A stretch of DNA of 64,000 nt, from the NCBI GenBank assembly GCA_003669605.1, contig QWOP01000026.1, positions 1-64,000 on the forward strand. The letters are read 5' to 3'. Source of the DNA: Planctomycetota bacterium (GTDB taxonomy: Bacteria > Planctomycetota > Planctomycetia > Pirellulales > UBA1268). The notes below the pieces were generated by a model. The model was given only the letters and a program-made list of their open reading frames with translations, was not told where the DNA came from and did no database searches. Position numbers and translations under genes: made by a program. Of the stretch, positions 7,881-17,267 are shown piece by piece. Within the stretch, counting starts at the first letter, position 1; the number at the start of each line of letters is the position of its first letter.

Positions 7881-8122
7881 CGATCGCCGCGACGGAATCA
7901 ACACCGCGGACATGAGCCGGCAGCAGGCCAGCGCCCAATTACTGGGCACGAGGCGACTTGCCAGACTCTTCGATCCTAGCCCCGTGATTGGCCGCAATCC
8001 ACAGACTGGACCCATCCCCCAGCCTTCCCCTCCGTGACCGCGCGAGGGGAGGCGGGGGCAGGAGCGAATACGAACAGCCCAGACGACACCCTTCGGCGTC
8101 TGCCGGACCGCTCAGCCGCAGA

Positions 8123-8209
8123 TCACTTCTTGACGACGGTCTTCGTCTTGTCCTGCTTGGGCTTCTTGTTCTTTTTGTCGTTTTTCTGGCTGTTATTGCC
8201 CTTGCCCAT
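8123..8209 (-). CDS. Lysine-rich microprotein (28 aa)
   Basis: A very short frame reads MGKGNNSQKNDKKNKKPKQD and ends in KTKTVVKK. Nearly half of its residues are Lys, with many Asn and Gln, so it is predicted to be disordered and highly basic. The start has AAAGGGA seven bases upstream, a good Shine-Dalgarno. It is alone in the 588-base gap between the CHAD gene (start 7880) and the TIGR03000 gene (stop 8469). I believe similar MGKGNNSQ-type microproteins occur in other bacteria, but I cannot verify this here. It might bind nucleic acid or polyanions; that the neighbour is a polyphosphate-binding CHAD protein is only suggestive. Confidence 0.6.
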   Translation of the reverse strand: MGKGNNSQKNDKKNKKPKQDKTKTVVKK

Positions 8210-8468
8210 GGAAAATCCCTTTCGTGAATAGTTGACGCGGAGTTGCCCCCCGGCCTTCTGCCCCCAAGGCAGCCAACGGGAGGGTTGAGCGTGAGCCTAG
8301 CACTGGAGGCGGAATCGTGAAAAGACGACTCTCGGGCTCAGCCCGACAGGGAATCGGAATCGATTCTGGCCTCGATCACCACGATCCAAGACGTCCGCTG
8401 CGAATTTCCCGCACCATCGCGCCAAATCTATCTTCAGTCTATCTCAAGGGGCGGCCGACAGACTGGTC

Positions 8469-9434
8469 TCAACGCACCGCCACGGTGGTGCTGAGCGCGA
8501 CGCTCTCCATGTCCTCAATACTCTCCATCTCCTCAAGGCCCTCGCGCGCGGCAGGTGCGACGGCCTCCGGGGCGCCTGCCACGACAGCGGCAGGATCGAT
8601 GGCCAGTTCGATGTCTTTGCCACCCACCAGCGTGATCCGCTTGGTCTGCACGATCTCGCGGCCTTCGACAACCATCGCCACCTTCACCTCATACCCCTCC
8701 CAAGACTCGCCGGCACGGAGGGCCGACGTGCTGAACTGGCGGATCGCCCCCGCTTTCGATGTCGACTGGCCCTCGATCCAGACGCGGGCTGACTCGGGAA
8801 CGCGGAGGGTGAGGGCGGTGCTGACCAGCCCTTCCGGCAGGGCCGCTCCAGGGACCGCAGAGGCGTCGAAAGCCACCACATGCCGCTGGCCCGCACTCAC
8901 GGAAACTGTCTTGGTCTGTTCTTCGACCTGACCGTTGCGGGTCACTCGCATGCTGATCGTGTAGTCGTACTGCTGATCGTCGGCGAGACCTGCCGAAACG
9001 AAGTTTCGCACAGCCCCGGCAAGCGCCGTCTCGCGGCCGTTGACCAGCAGCGTCGCATCCTCAGGTACCTCGACGACCAACATCACGCCGTCGGCCGGCA
9101 CACCGACAGCCGCGGTCTTCTTGGCATCGCTGGCCTTGCCGTCGGCGGCCTTGGGGGAGCCGCCACTGGAGCCGCCGCCAGCAGAGCCACCACTGCTGCC
9201 ATGGGAGCCGCCGGAAGAACCTCCGTGCGAGGCATGCCGGCAGCGCCGGCAGCGGTGGTGATGACCGATGCTTCCTCCGGAAGAGCCGCAGGAGTCGCCG
9301 CACGACGGGCAGCACTGCCGGGCGTGATGGTGCCAACCGGCCTCCGCCTCAATCCCCGCAAGCCCCAGCACCACCAAGAGCCCAACCACCATCACGCGGG
9401 ACCACACGACACTGGAAGGGGCGGAGGGAAGCAT
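8469..9434 (-). CDS. Exported protein with two TIGR03000 domains
   Basis: A signal peptide (about residues 1-32, hydrophobic core MVVGLLVVLGLAG) is followed by a Cys/His-rich and Gly/Ser-rich linker (HHHARQCCPSCGDSCGSSGG and onward). Two copies of the planctomycete-specific TIGR03000 domain follow: LVVEVPEDATLLVNGRETAL..GAVRNFVS near residue 120 and LTLRVPESARVWIEGQSTS..GAIRQFST near 215. The family pattern is VPADAxVxVNGxxT...GxxRxFxSPxL. The function of this domain is unknown; it is found in exported proteins. The start at 9434 gives the best signal peptide. The Cys/His region could bind metal or form disulfides. Single gene, 321 aa. Confidence 0.82.
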   Translation of the reverse strand: MLPSAPSSVVWSRVMVVGLLVVLGLAGIEAEAGWHHHARQCCPSCGDSCGSSGGSIGHHHRCRRCRHASHGGSSGGSHGSSGGSAGGGSSGGSPKAADGKASDAKKTAAVGVPADGVMLVVEVPEDATLLVNGRETALAGAVRNFVSAGLADDQQYDYTISMRVTRNGQVEEQTKTVSVSAGQRHVVAFDASAVPGAALPEGLVSTALTLRVPESARVWIEGQSTSKAGAIRQFSTSALRAGESWEGYEVKVAMVVEGREIVQTKRITLVGGKDIELAIDPAAVVAGAPEAVAPAAREGLEEMESIEDMESVALSTTVAVR

Positions 9435-9611
9435 AACGGGCTCTTTGGAGAAGGGGTCTGGAAGAAGAGGTCGTCGAACGCAGCCTGAAACAGCCCATAA
9501 TGCTAGTTTGCCGATCAGGCAACGCAAGCAGTCTAGGCTGACATTACCGCCACCTTTGCAGTCACCGGCAGTAGGATCGTATTTCTCCCATTTACCGAGG
9601 GGACACCGCCC

Positions 9612-9992
9612 ATGGCAGGATCCGACGCGAGCAACGGCCGACCCGACCGGCCTTCCCCGGCTGATTGGCGGAAGTCCGCCGGTCTGCTACCGGCTTGGTT
9701 CACTGAGCGGATGGCTGCCGGCCCCTGCCGTTTCGCCCTCTTATTAGCCACCGGGCAGGTCCTCGTTGTCGATGCCGTCCGCGATCTCCGGCAGAGCACC
9801 GGGGGGCAGGTCTGGCTCGACGTCGAGATCATCGTTCCCTTCAAGAAGGACGGTTTTCCCTGGGGCCACTTCCCCCTTATCAAGCTCTCCGCCGACGAGC
9901 GGGCGATCTGCTCGATCAATGCGGCGCACGTCGTCGCCGCGGTCGAGGTCGACACCTGGGACGTGCCCCCCCTCCAACCGTCGGAGGATTGA
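9612..9992 (+). CDS. Conserved-looking hypothetical protein (126 aa)
   Basis: Unrecognised soluble protein. After a Pro-rich start it contains FALLLATGQVLVVDAVRDLR, then VWLDVEIIVPFKKDG and HVVAAVEVDTWD, a beta-rich pattern as in a small barrel or ligand-binding fold. GAGGGG lies about nine bases upstream of the ATG. It precedes a secreted protein gene by 82 bases on the same strand. An alternative minus-strand frame covers the region but looks less like protein. Confidence 0.55.
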   Translation: MAGSDASNGRPDRPSPADWRKSAGLLPAWFTERMAAGPCRFALLLATGQVLVVDAVRDLRQSTGGQVWLDVEIIVPFKKDGFPWGHFPLIKLSADERAICSINAAHVVAAVEVDTWDVPPLQPSED

Positions 9993-10074
9993 CATGCCGC
10001 TGCCGACCAGAGCCGATCGGACGCTGACGGCATTCGAGCAGCCTGCAACGCACACACTTCGCGGAACAACTTGG

Positions 10075-11778
10075 ATGATCCGAAAGTTTCTCCTGGCGAC
10101 GATCGCGCTTGCATCCATCCTCGCCTGCACCGCAGCCATCCGGGGCGACCAACCACCAAGCGGTGCCGGATCGGCGTGGGCCGAGATTCGCATCGTCGAT
10201 GCCACCACCGGTCGCGGCGTCCCCAGCGTCGAATTGGAGACAGTCAACGGGCTGCGGTTTGTCAGCGACAATCTTGGTCGTGTCGCCTTTTTGGAACCGG
10301 GTCTGATGGACCGCGAAGTCTATTTCCAGATCCGCAGTCACGGGTTCCTTCTCCCCGCCGACGGCTTTGGTTTCCGCGGCCGGAAGATCGTGCCGCGCGC
10401 GGGGAGTACGACGACGATCGACCTCCCACGGATCAACCTCGCCGAGCGGGTCTGCCGGCTCACCGGCGAAGGACGCCTCCGCGACAGCATCCTGCTGGGC
10501 CTGGTGCCTGCCGCCGCCGCTCCACTGCCCGGCGGCGTTGCCGGTCAAGACTCGGTGCAGGCAACCGTGTACCGCGGTCGGATCCACTGGTTCTGGGGCG
10601 ACACCCAACGGATGTCCTATCCACTGGGGTTGTTCCGCACCGCCGGTGCCACCACGCCGCTCCCCACCCCCGCGGCCATCGATCCGGCCGCCGGCATCCC
10701 CTACGACTATTTCCTCGATCCCCCCACCGCAGCCGAACCCGTCGGCTTTGTCCGCGCGATGATGCCGTTGCCCGAGCGGCCGGACGGGGTGATCTGGATC
10801 GACGGCGTCTGCACGGTGGCCGATGGAGCGGGAGCTGATGGAGATCAGGCACAGCGCGGCGACAATCCCCACCGACGGATGGTCGCCCACTACTCGCGGC
10901 GCCGGGGGCTTGCCGAACAGCTCGAACAAGGGATCGCCGTCTGGGACGACGCCAGCGCCACATTCACCGTCGCCGCACAGCGGCCCCTCGAGGAATCCTG
11001 GCGGCTGCCGACCACGCACCCGATTGACTGGCAATCAGAAGGACGCACCTGGCTGCTGTTCGGGGCCCCCACCCCCAACGTCCGGGTACCGGCCACGTTT
11101 GCCGCCGTCTGCGACCCCATCTGCTACGAATCTTTTACTTGTGCCGATGCCGCCAACCCGTCGCACCCGCTTTGCGACAGTCAGGGGCGGCCCCAGTGGC
11201 GCTGGCAGCGCGACCTGCCGCCGACTGGATCGCGCGACGAGAAGCGGTGGATCGATGCCGGGCTCCTCGAAGCCCGTTGGGCGCGGTTCTGCCCAGCCCG
11301 TGCCGTCGCGGACCAGGGCCCCGACGATCCGGATTCCAGGCGCACAGTCCCACCAGACGCACTCCCCGCCTCCCCGTCACCGATGAGGGATGGAGAGCGT
11401 CACTCCGTGGGCCCTGTCACGCTCCACAGTGGCACCGTCCGCTGGAACGCGCATCGACAGGCATGGATCCTCATCGCCGGCGAAGTCGGCGGCAGATCAC
11501 AGCTTGGCGAAGTGTGGTACGCCGAATCCGCCTCGCCCACTGGGCCGTTTTCGGTGGCGGTGCGGATCGTGACCCACGACAGGCAAAGTTTCTACAACGT
11601 CTGCCACCACCCGTTTTTCGACGGCGACGGCGGCCAGACGATTCACTTCGAGGGGACGTTTACCAGGGAGTTTTCCGGCAACCCCCAGGCCGTGCCGCGG
11701 GCCGATTACAACCAAGTCCTCTACCGCCTTGACCTCGACTCCGCCGGGCTGCTCCCCGCCCGGCGCCAAGGTGGCTGA
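10075..11778 (+). CDS. Secreted protein of unknown function, probable beta-propeller (567 aa)
   Basis: The ATG at 10075 begins a clear signal peptide (MIRKFLLATIALASILACTA). A short beta-sandwich-like segment (WAEIRIVDATTGRGVPSVEL, carboxypeptidase-regulatory-like) follows, then a large domain with repeated aromatic, Gly-rich strands (GRIHWFWGDTQRMSYPLGLF, TWLLFGAPTPNVRVPATFAA, GEVWYAESASPTGPF, FYNVCHHPFFDGDGGQTIHF). This resembles the five-bladed propeller proteins grouped with DUF4185 and glycoside-hydrolase families, but I cannot place it firmly. The earlier in-frame ATG at 9766 overlaps the preceding gene and is not used. Likely extracellular and perhaps sugar-related. Confidence 0.62.
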   Translation: MIRKFLLATIALASILACTAAIRGDQPPSGAGSAWAEIRIVDATTGRGVPSVELETVNGLRFVSDNLGRVAFLEPGLMDREVYFQIRSHGFLLPADGFGFRGRKIVPRAGSTTTIDLPRINLAERVCRLTGEGRLRDSILLGLVPAAAAPLPGGVAGQDSVQATVYRGRIHWFWGDTQRMSYPLGLFRTAGATTPLPTPAAIDPAAGIPYDYFLDPPTAAEPVGFVRAMMPLPERPDGVIWIDGVCTVADGAGADGDQAQRGDNPHRRMVAHYSRRRGLAEQLEQGIAVWDDASATFTVAAQRPLEESWRLPTTHPIDWQSEGRTWLLFGAPTPNVRVPATFAAVCDPICYESFTCADAANPSHPLCDSQGRPQWRWQRDLPPTGSRDEKRWIDAGLLEARWARFCPARAVADQGPDDPDSRRTVPPDALPASPSPMRDGERHSVGPVTLHSGTVRWNAHRQAWILIAGEVGGRSQLGEVWYAESASPTGPFSVAVRIVTHDRQSFYNVCHHPFFDGDGGQTIHFEGTFTREFSGNPQAVPRADYNQVLYRLDLDSAGLLPARRQGG

Positions 11779-11807
11779 TCTCCCGCCTCGCCTTCAGCCC
11801 TCGGCAT

Positions 11808-12398
11808 TCAGCCCTGCCGGTGCGTCGGTTGGCCGTCGCTGTGCCGCGGCAAGGGTTCGATCCGCGCGGTGGGATGCTCGGAGAGCAGCTTGGCGTAGAT
11901 CGGCACTGTGCGGAGCATGTCGCGGAAGTGCCTCTGGCCGGTCATCTGCAGGATCTCGCCATGCGCTTCTTGGGCGACGCGGAGCGGCATGTCGACGGTC
12001 TCGTCGCGGTGCGCATCGCCCGGCGGCGGGGAGGGAGTAGCCCGGCGGCCGAGCCAGCCGAAGAATCCCCCCGCCTTGCCACCGTCGCCTTGCTGACTGG
12101 CAAACATCTGCTCCGCCACGGGGTCGAAGTGCATTCGGAAGACGACGATGTCGTTGCCTGGCTTGCCGGTGTGAGGGCAGGTGCCGGCTATCGGCAACTC
12201 ACGCGTGCGCAGCATCCGCTTGATGGCGTGGATGGGGTCTTCGTCGGCAGCGCCATGCCCTGGCGCAGATTTGTTGCCACGCGGTGCGACGCGGTCAGCA
12301 GGTGGGATCGTGATCCTCCGTCCGCAGCCGCAGGCGACCACGGAGCCAGGTTCGATCGCATAGACAACGCCACAGACGCATTTGGCGCTCAGCGGCAT
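11808..12398 (-). CDS. Hypothetical protein with N-terminal zinc-ribbon-like segment (196 aa)
   Basis: The first 30 residues (MPLSAKCVCGVVYAIEPGSV then VACGCGRRI) carry a C-x-C...C-x-C pattern of a small metal knuckle, often seen as an N-terminal module in planctomycete proteins. The remainder (LPIAGTCPHTGKPGNDIVVF, MPLRVAQEAHGEILQMTGQR, VPIYAKLLSEHP) is unrecognised and looks soluble. A strong AAGGGGG lies a few bases upstream of the ATG at 12398. It converges with the 10075 gene with 29 bases between stops. Function unknown. Confidence 0.6.
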   Translation of the reverse strand: MPLSAKCVCGVVYAIEPGSVVACGCGRRITIPPADRVAPRGNKSAPGHGAADEDPIHAIKRMLRTRELPIAGTCPHTGKPGNDIVVFRMHFDPVAEQMFASQQGDGGKAGGFFGWLGRRATPSPPPGDAHRDETVDMPLRVAQEAHGEILQMTGQRHFRDMLRTVPIYAKLLSEHPTARIEPLPRHSDGQPTHRQG

Positions 12399-12680
12399 GG
12401 ATCACCCCCTTGCGCTCTTTCGTAAAGAAGCGCCTTGAGCAGGAAGCCCCCGTCCCGAACCGTGGCCATCATCTGCCCGCTTTCCCCCCCGGGTAGTCTG
12501 GGCAACCACGCGAGTGATTTTACCCCCCTTCACAGTGGCCTGGCAACATTCTCCCCCTCAGGAAGAGGGAAATGGACGATGGAAGACTCGCCGGAACACT
12601 CTTGGGGGGAGCCACAATGGACCCTCAGGCTGCGAAAAGGTAGGATTTCCAAGGGGATACGATCCGCAAGGGAGACCGAG

Positions 12681-14969
12681 ATGGGCTTCGCCAGTCGCCG
12701 CCAGCGGTCGCAACGGTTCCCCCAGACAGCCATGGCAGCCATGGCAGCCATGGTCGCCATGCTTGGCATGCCTCTGGTGGTCTGCCTGATGGGCTCCATG
12801 GTGACCGCAGCGGCTCCGGAAGCCCCTGCTGACCGCCCGGTGAGTTTCGTCGACGACGTCGTCCCCTTCCTCACCAAAGCGGGCTGCAACATGGGTGCCT
12901 GCCATGCCAAGGCGGGCTCCGGTCAAAATGGCTTTCAGCTCTCGCTGCTGGGATTCCAGCCCGAGGAGGATTTCGAACACCTCACCAAGGAGGCCCGTGG
13001 CCGACGGCTCTCCACTGCCGCACCAGAGCAGAGCCTGCTGCTCCTCAAAGCCACTGCAGAGGTTCCCCACGGCGGCGGCCAGCGAATGGCCCCCGGCTCG
13101 GAGGGCTACGAGACGATCCTCCGCTGGATCCGCGAGGGAGCCGGCCCTGGTCCGACCGACCGGCCGGCGCTGGCCTCCGTGGTCGTTGAACCGGCCACCT
13201 GCACACTTCCCGCCGGCAGCACCCAGCCCCTCCGCGCCATCGCCCGTTACGCCGATGGCAGCCAGCGCGATGTGACGGCGCTTGCGCTCTTCGAGTCCAA
13301 CGACCGGGCCCGCGCGGAGGTCGATGCGGCCGGAATGGTGCACCTCGGCGAGATCCCCGGCGGGGTCGCAGTGATGGTCCGTTTCCAAGGGAATGTGGCG
13401 GTGGCGACGATCACGATTCCCCGCGGCGCACCCCTCCGCGATCTTCCCGAACCGCGAAACTTTATCGACACACTCGTCTTTGAGCGCTGCCGCGAGGTGG
13501 GAGTGCCACTCTCCGCGGAGTGCGACGACGCCACCTTCCAGCGCCGCGTGACGCTCGACATCACCGGTGGTATTCCCACTGCCGATGCAGCGGCCGAGTT
13601 TCTCACCAACGCCAGCCCAGACAAGCGCGACCGGCTCATCGAATCGTTGCTGGCCAGTTCCGCCTACGCCGATTGGTTTGCCAACAAGTGGACGGCACTG
13701 CTCAAGAACCGGCGTGACGACGCCAGCGACACCGTCTCCAACTTCGCCTTCCATTCCTGGATCCGTGATGGGTTGCTCGCCAACAAGCCCTACGACCGGT
13801 TCGTCCGCGAATTACTGGCTGCCACCGGCACGATCGTCGAGAACCCGCCGGTAGCCTGGTACAAGCGGGTCAAGGAACCGAAGGAGCAGTTGGAGGATGT
13901 GGCGCAACTCTTTCTCGGCGTCCGCATCCAGTGCGCCCAGTGCCACCACCATCCTTTCGAGCGTTGGAGCCAGGACGATTACCACGGACTGGCTGCCTAT
14001 TTCAGCCAAGTCGGCAGGCGCCCAACATCAACGCGCGGCGAAGACCTGATCTTCCACAAGCGCGGGGTGGCCGCCTTCACCAACCCCAAGTCGGGAGCGC
14101 GCATCACGCCCTCGGCCCTGGGGACTCCCGAGCCCACCATCCCCGCCGACGAAGACCCCCGACTCCGGCTGGCCGATTGGCTCGTTCGCGCCGACAACCC
14201 GTTCTTCGCAAGGGCCCTGGTCAACCGCTACTGGAAGCATTTCCTTGGCCGGGGCCTGATCGAGCCAGAGGACGATCTCCGCGATACCAACCCCCCCACC
14301 AATCCCTTGCTCCTCGACGCCTTGGCTGATCACTTTCGGGCGTCGAAATTCGATCTCAAGGATTTGGTGCGGACGATCTGCCGTTCGCGGGTCTACCAGT
14401 TGAGCGCCGTCCCCACGCCCGACAACGCCTCCGATCTGCAGAACTTCTCCCACTTCCTTCCGCGGCGGTTGCCGGCAGAGGTGCTCCTCGACTCGATCGA
14501 CAAGGTGACCGGCTCGACCACCACCTTCGCCAATCTTCCTGCTGGGACGCGGGCGATCGCCCTGCCCGACACCAGTTACAACCGCTCCTCCCCCTTTCTC
14601 CAGGTGTTCGGTCGCCCCGACGGGCAGAGTGTCTGCGAATGTGAGCGTGTCCAGTCGTCGAGCCTCTCCCAGAGCCTCCATCTGCTCTCCGCGGCCGACA
14701 TCAAGGGGAAGCTTGCTGCCGACGCCGGCCGTGCCGACCGGCTCTCCAAGGAGGAGCGCCCCGATCCCGACAAGGTCCGCGAGCTGTTCCTCGCCGCCTT
14801 CGCCCGCGAGCCTTCGGCCGACGAGATGGTGCAGGCCTGTGGCGTGATCGCCGAAGCCCGTCTGGGGGCCGATGGCCAGCCGCTCCCAGACCAGCAGGCC
14901 CGCCGGGAAAACCTTGAGGATCTGCTCTGGGCGCTGCTCAATTCCAAAGAGTTTCTCTTCAATCACTAG
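12681..14969 (+). CDS. DUF1549/DUF1553 planctomycete cytochrome-type protein
   Basis: A 762-residue exported protein. After a hydrophobic leader it has a CNMGACHAKAGSGQNGFQLS segment near residue 70 (planctomycete cytochrome-like, CxxxCH spacing), an Ig-like region (about 150-250), then DUF1549 (NFIDTLVFERCREVGVPLS to CAQCHHHPFERW) and DUF1553 (RLRLADWLVRADNPFFARAL onward to the C-terminus). The family occurs in large numbers in planctomycetes, usually beside DUF1501 genes, and its biochemical role is undefined, though sugar or polymer breakdown linked to electron transfer is often proposed. The start at 12681 has AAGGGAG upstream. It heads an apparent operon with the PPC-domain and DUF1501 genes. 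Confidence 0.9.
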   Translation: MGFASRRQRSQRFPQTAMAAMAAMVAMLGMPLVVCLMGSMVTAAAPEAPADRPVSFVDDVVPFLTKAGCNMGACHAKAGSGQNGFQLSLLGFQPEEDFEHLTKEARGRRLSTAAPEQSLLLLKATAEVPHGGGQRMAPGSEGYETILRWIREGAGPGPTDRPALASVVVEPATCTLPAGSTQPLRAIARYADGSQRDVTALALFESNDRARAEVDAAGMVHLGEIPGGVAVMVRFQGNVAVATITIPRGAPLRDLPEPRNFIDTLVFERCREVGVPLSAECDDATFQRRVTLDITGGIPTADAAAEFLTNASPDKRDRLIESLLASSAYADWFANKWTALLKNRRDDASDTVSNFAFHSWIRDGLLANKPYDRFVRELLAATGTIVENPPVAWYKRVKEPKEQLEDVAQLFLGVRIQCAQCHHHPFERWSQDDYHGLAAYFSQVGRRPTSTRGEDLIFHKRGVAAFTNPKSGARITPSALGTPEPTIPADEDPRLRLADWLVRADNPFFARALVNRYWKHFLGRGLIEPEDDLRDTNPPTNPLLLDALADHFRASKFDLKDLVRTICRSRVYQLSAVPTPDNASDLQNFSHFLPRRLPAEVLLDSIDKVTGSTTTFANLPAGTRAIALPDTSYNRSSPFLQVFGRPDGQSVCECERVQSSSLSQSLHLLSAADIKGKLAADAGRADRLSKEERPDPDKVRELFLAAFAREPSADEMVQACGVIAEARLGADGQPLPDQQARRENLEDLLWALLNSKEFLFNH

Positions 14970-15080
14970 CTCGCACCAACTCGGAATCACTCCCGCGAAA
15001 TCACTGAGTCTGGAATCACCCTGTCGGTCGACAACCAGCCAGTTTGAGCGGCGCTTTCATGGCTGACAACGGAGCCCACG

Positions 15081-17267
15081 ATGCCTTCCATCCTGTCCGT
15101 CCCACGGTTTCGTGACGCAGCCCCCGGCGCCCGAATACTCTGCGCCCTCGGCCTGCTCCTCGCCCAACTGTGCCTCGCTCCGCAGCCTGTTGCGGCCCAG
15201 TCAGTCGCCCTGCCACTGCCGCGACTGCTGACGCTCACCCCTGCCGGTTTCCAGCGATCTGTCGCCGGCAGCGAGCCGACCACGATCGAGGTCAAGGTCT
15301 CGGGCGAGAACCTCGACGGCTGGGAGGAGGGGGGGCAGTATGTCCCCCCCCAGCTGCTCTTCTCGCACCCTGGCATCACCGCCACTGCGTTGCTCTCTGC
15401 TGAAGGGAAGCCGGAGAAAGACCGCTACCTTGTGCGCGTCGCCTCTGAGGTGCCTTCGGGCCTCCACGACGCGCGGATGATGACGGCGCTTGGCATCTCC
15501 TCCGGGCGCGTGTGCACCGCAAGTGACCATCCCGAGACGCTGCGCACCGACCCCGCTGCAGACGTCTCCCAAGCCTTTCCGCTCGCCCCGGGAATCGTCT
15601 GCAACGCCAAGGCCACAGCGCAGGTCGCCGATCACTACCGGCTTGAGCTCCAGACAGGGCAACGCGTCGTCATCGACTGCGCGGCCCGGGGGATCGAATC
15701 CAAACTCCGGCCAGTGCTGATCCTCGCCGACGCCACCGGCGCCGACCTCGTCGCCGAGCGGCGTGGCGGGCTCCTCGACTTCACCGCCCCGGCTCCCTCG
15801 ACCTACTTTGTCAAGATCCACGACCTGTCCTTTCAGGGGGGCCCCGAGTTCTTCTACCGGCTCCTTGTCCACGATCTTCCCGTCGGCGCCCCGCTCCCGG
15901 CACGGCAGGCGGCGGTCGAGCCGGTGCTTTCCTTCTCGTGGCCGCCGGTCGGATTTCCGGCCACGGCACCGGCGCAAGAATCCGAAGACCCCGACCCCGC
16001 GGCGGTGCAGCAGGTGACGCTTGCGGCTGACGCGGCTGTGGCACTCGACGTTGCCGGCCGATTCTTCCCCGCAGCGGACGTCGACACCTACCAGTTCACC
16101 GCCGAAGCAGGGCAGATTTGGTGGATCGAGGTCGCCTCCGAGCGACTCGGTGCCCCAACGAATCCGGCCGTCGTTGTCCAGCGATCGCTCCCCGGGGCAG
16201 GCCTCGTCTGGGAGGATACTGCCGAATTCTCCGATATCGCCGCGCCGATCAAACCTTCGACGAACCACTACGCCTACGACGGCCCCCCCTACGAGTCGGG
16301 CTCCGCCGACTGCCTCGGCAAGCTCGAAATCAAGGAGACGGGCAGTTACCGCCTCCAGATCCGCGATCTCTTCGGCGGGACGCGGGATGACCCCCAGGCC
16401 ATCTACCGTCTCGTGATCCGCAAGGCAGCGCCCGACTTCGCGTTGGTCTGCTGGCCGCTCCACATGGAGCTCCGCAACGGCGACCGGGCGGCACTCTCCA
16501 AGCCGCTGGCACTGCGCGGCGGCGGGACGGTGAGCCTGGAAGTGGCCGCGATCCGCCGCGACGGCTTCGATGGCCCGATCGAACTTGCCGTCTCGGGGCT
16601 GCCGGAAGGCGTCACCGCGACCGGCCTGCGGATCCCGGCCGGGGCGACGCGGGGGCAGATCCTGCTCACCGCAGCGGAGTCACCGCCACGGGCGTTTGCG
16701 GGCGTGGCGATCTCGGGGAAGGGGCTCATCAATGGCCAGTCGATCGAGCGGCCCTGCCGACTCGCCGGGCACTGCTGGCCAGTCCGCGACGGCTGGTCGG
16801 AAATCCCTTTCCCCCGCCTGATCCCCGAAACGCTTGTCTCCGCCGGTGGCCTTGAGAAGGCTCCGCTCACGCTCCGTTCCACCGCCCCGGAGCCGATCGA
16901 GGTGGCGGAGGGGGGAAGTTTTACGGTGCCGCTTGAGTTGCTCAAGCGGGGGGAAGTGAGCGGCGCCCAGTTCCAGATGCGCGTCATCGGTGCCGGCTTC
17001 GAGCAGCAGCCGGGCTTCGAACTCAACGTCGCCGCACCTGCTCCGGTAACGTTCGATCTGGCGAAACTGAAAATTCCCCCTGGCGACCATGTGCTGGCGT
17101 TCATCACCAGTGCCGTCACGAAGTACGCTCCAGCAGCAGTCACGAAACTCGCTCCAGACGCCGTCGGAGAGGCTCAGCCGCCGGCTGCTGCCGATGTCGC
17201 AGAGATCCTCGTCTCCCAGCCTGTCCACGTCCGCGTCACCCCCGCCACCAAGGAGGCCACGCCATGA
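15081..17267 (+). CDS. Secreted PPC-domain (bacterial pre-peptidase C-terminal) protein
   Basis: A signal peptide (MPSILSVPRFRDAAPGARIL, then LCALGLLLAQ) precedes Ig-like and PPC-type beta-sandwich domains. Stretches such as DHYRLELQTGQRVVIDCAAR, DVDTYQFTAEAGQIWWIEVA and GSYRLQIRDLFGGTRDD have the PPC pattern, where domains of about 80-100 residues bind carbohydrate or protein in exported enzymes. No peptidase domain is seen in 728 residues. GGAG lies six bases before the ATG, and the gene follows the DUF1549/1553 gene by 111 bases and overlaps the DUF1501 gene by four bases (ATGA). In planctomycetes this three-gene order is common, which suggests a shared secreted complex. Confidence 0.82.
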   Translation: MPSILSVPRFRDAAPGARILCALGLLLAQLCLAPQPVAAQSVALPLPRLLTLTPAGFQRSVAGSEPTTIEVKVSGENLDGWEEGGQYVPPQLLFSHPGITATALLSAEGKPEKDRYLVRVASEVPSGLHDARMMTALGISSGRVCTASDHPETLRTDPAADVSQAFPLAPGIVCNAKATAQVADHYRLELQTGQRVVIDCAARGIESKLRPVLILADATGADLVAERRGGLLDFTAPAPSTYFVKIHDLSFQGGPEFFYRLLVHDLPVGAPLPARQAAVEPVLSFSWPPVGFPATAPAQESEDPDPAAVQQVTLAADAAVALDVAGRFFPAADVDTYQFTAEAGQIWWIEVASERLGAPTNPAVVVQRSLPGAGLVWEDTAEFSDIAAPIKPSTNHYAYDGPPYESGSADCLGKLEIKETGSYRLQIRDLFGGTRDDPQAIYRLVIRKAAPDFALVCWPLHMELRNGDRAALSKPLALRGGGTVSLEVAAIRRDGFDGPIELAVSGLPEGVTATGLRIPAGATRGQILLTAAESPPRAFAGVAISGKGLINGQSIERPCRLAGHCWPVRDGWSEIPFPRLIPETLVSAGGLEKAPLTLRSTAPEPIEVAEGGSFTVPLELLKRGEVSGAQFQMRVIGAGFEQQPGFELNVAAPAPVTFDLAKLKIPPGDHVLAFITSAVTKYAPAAVTKLAPDAVGEAQPPAAADVAEILVSQPVHVRVTPATKEATP

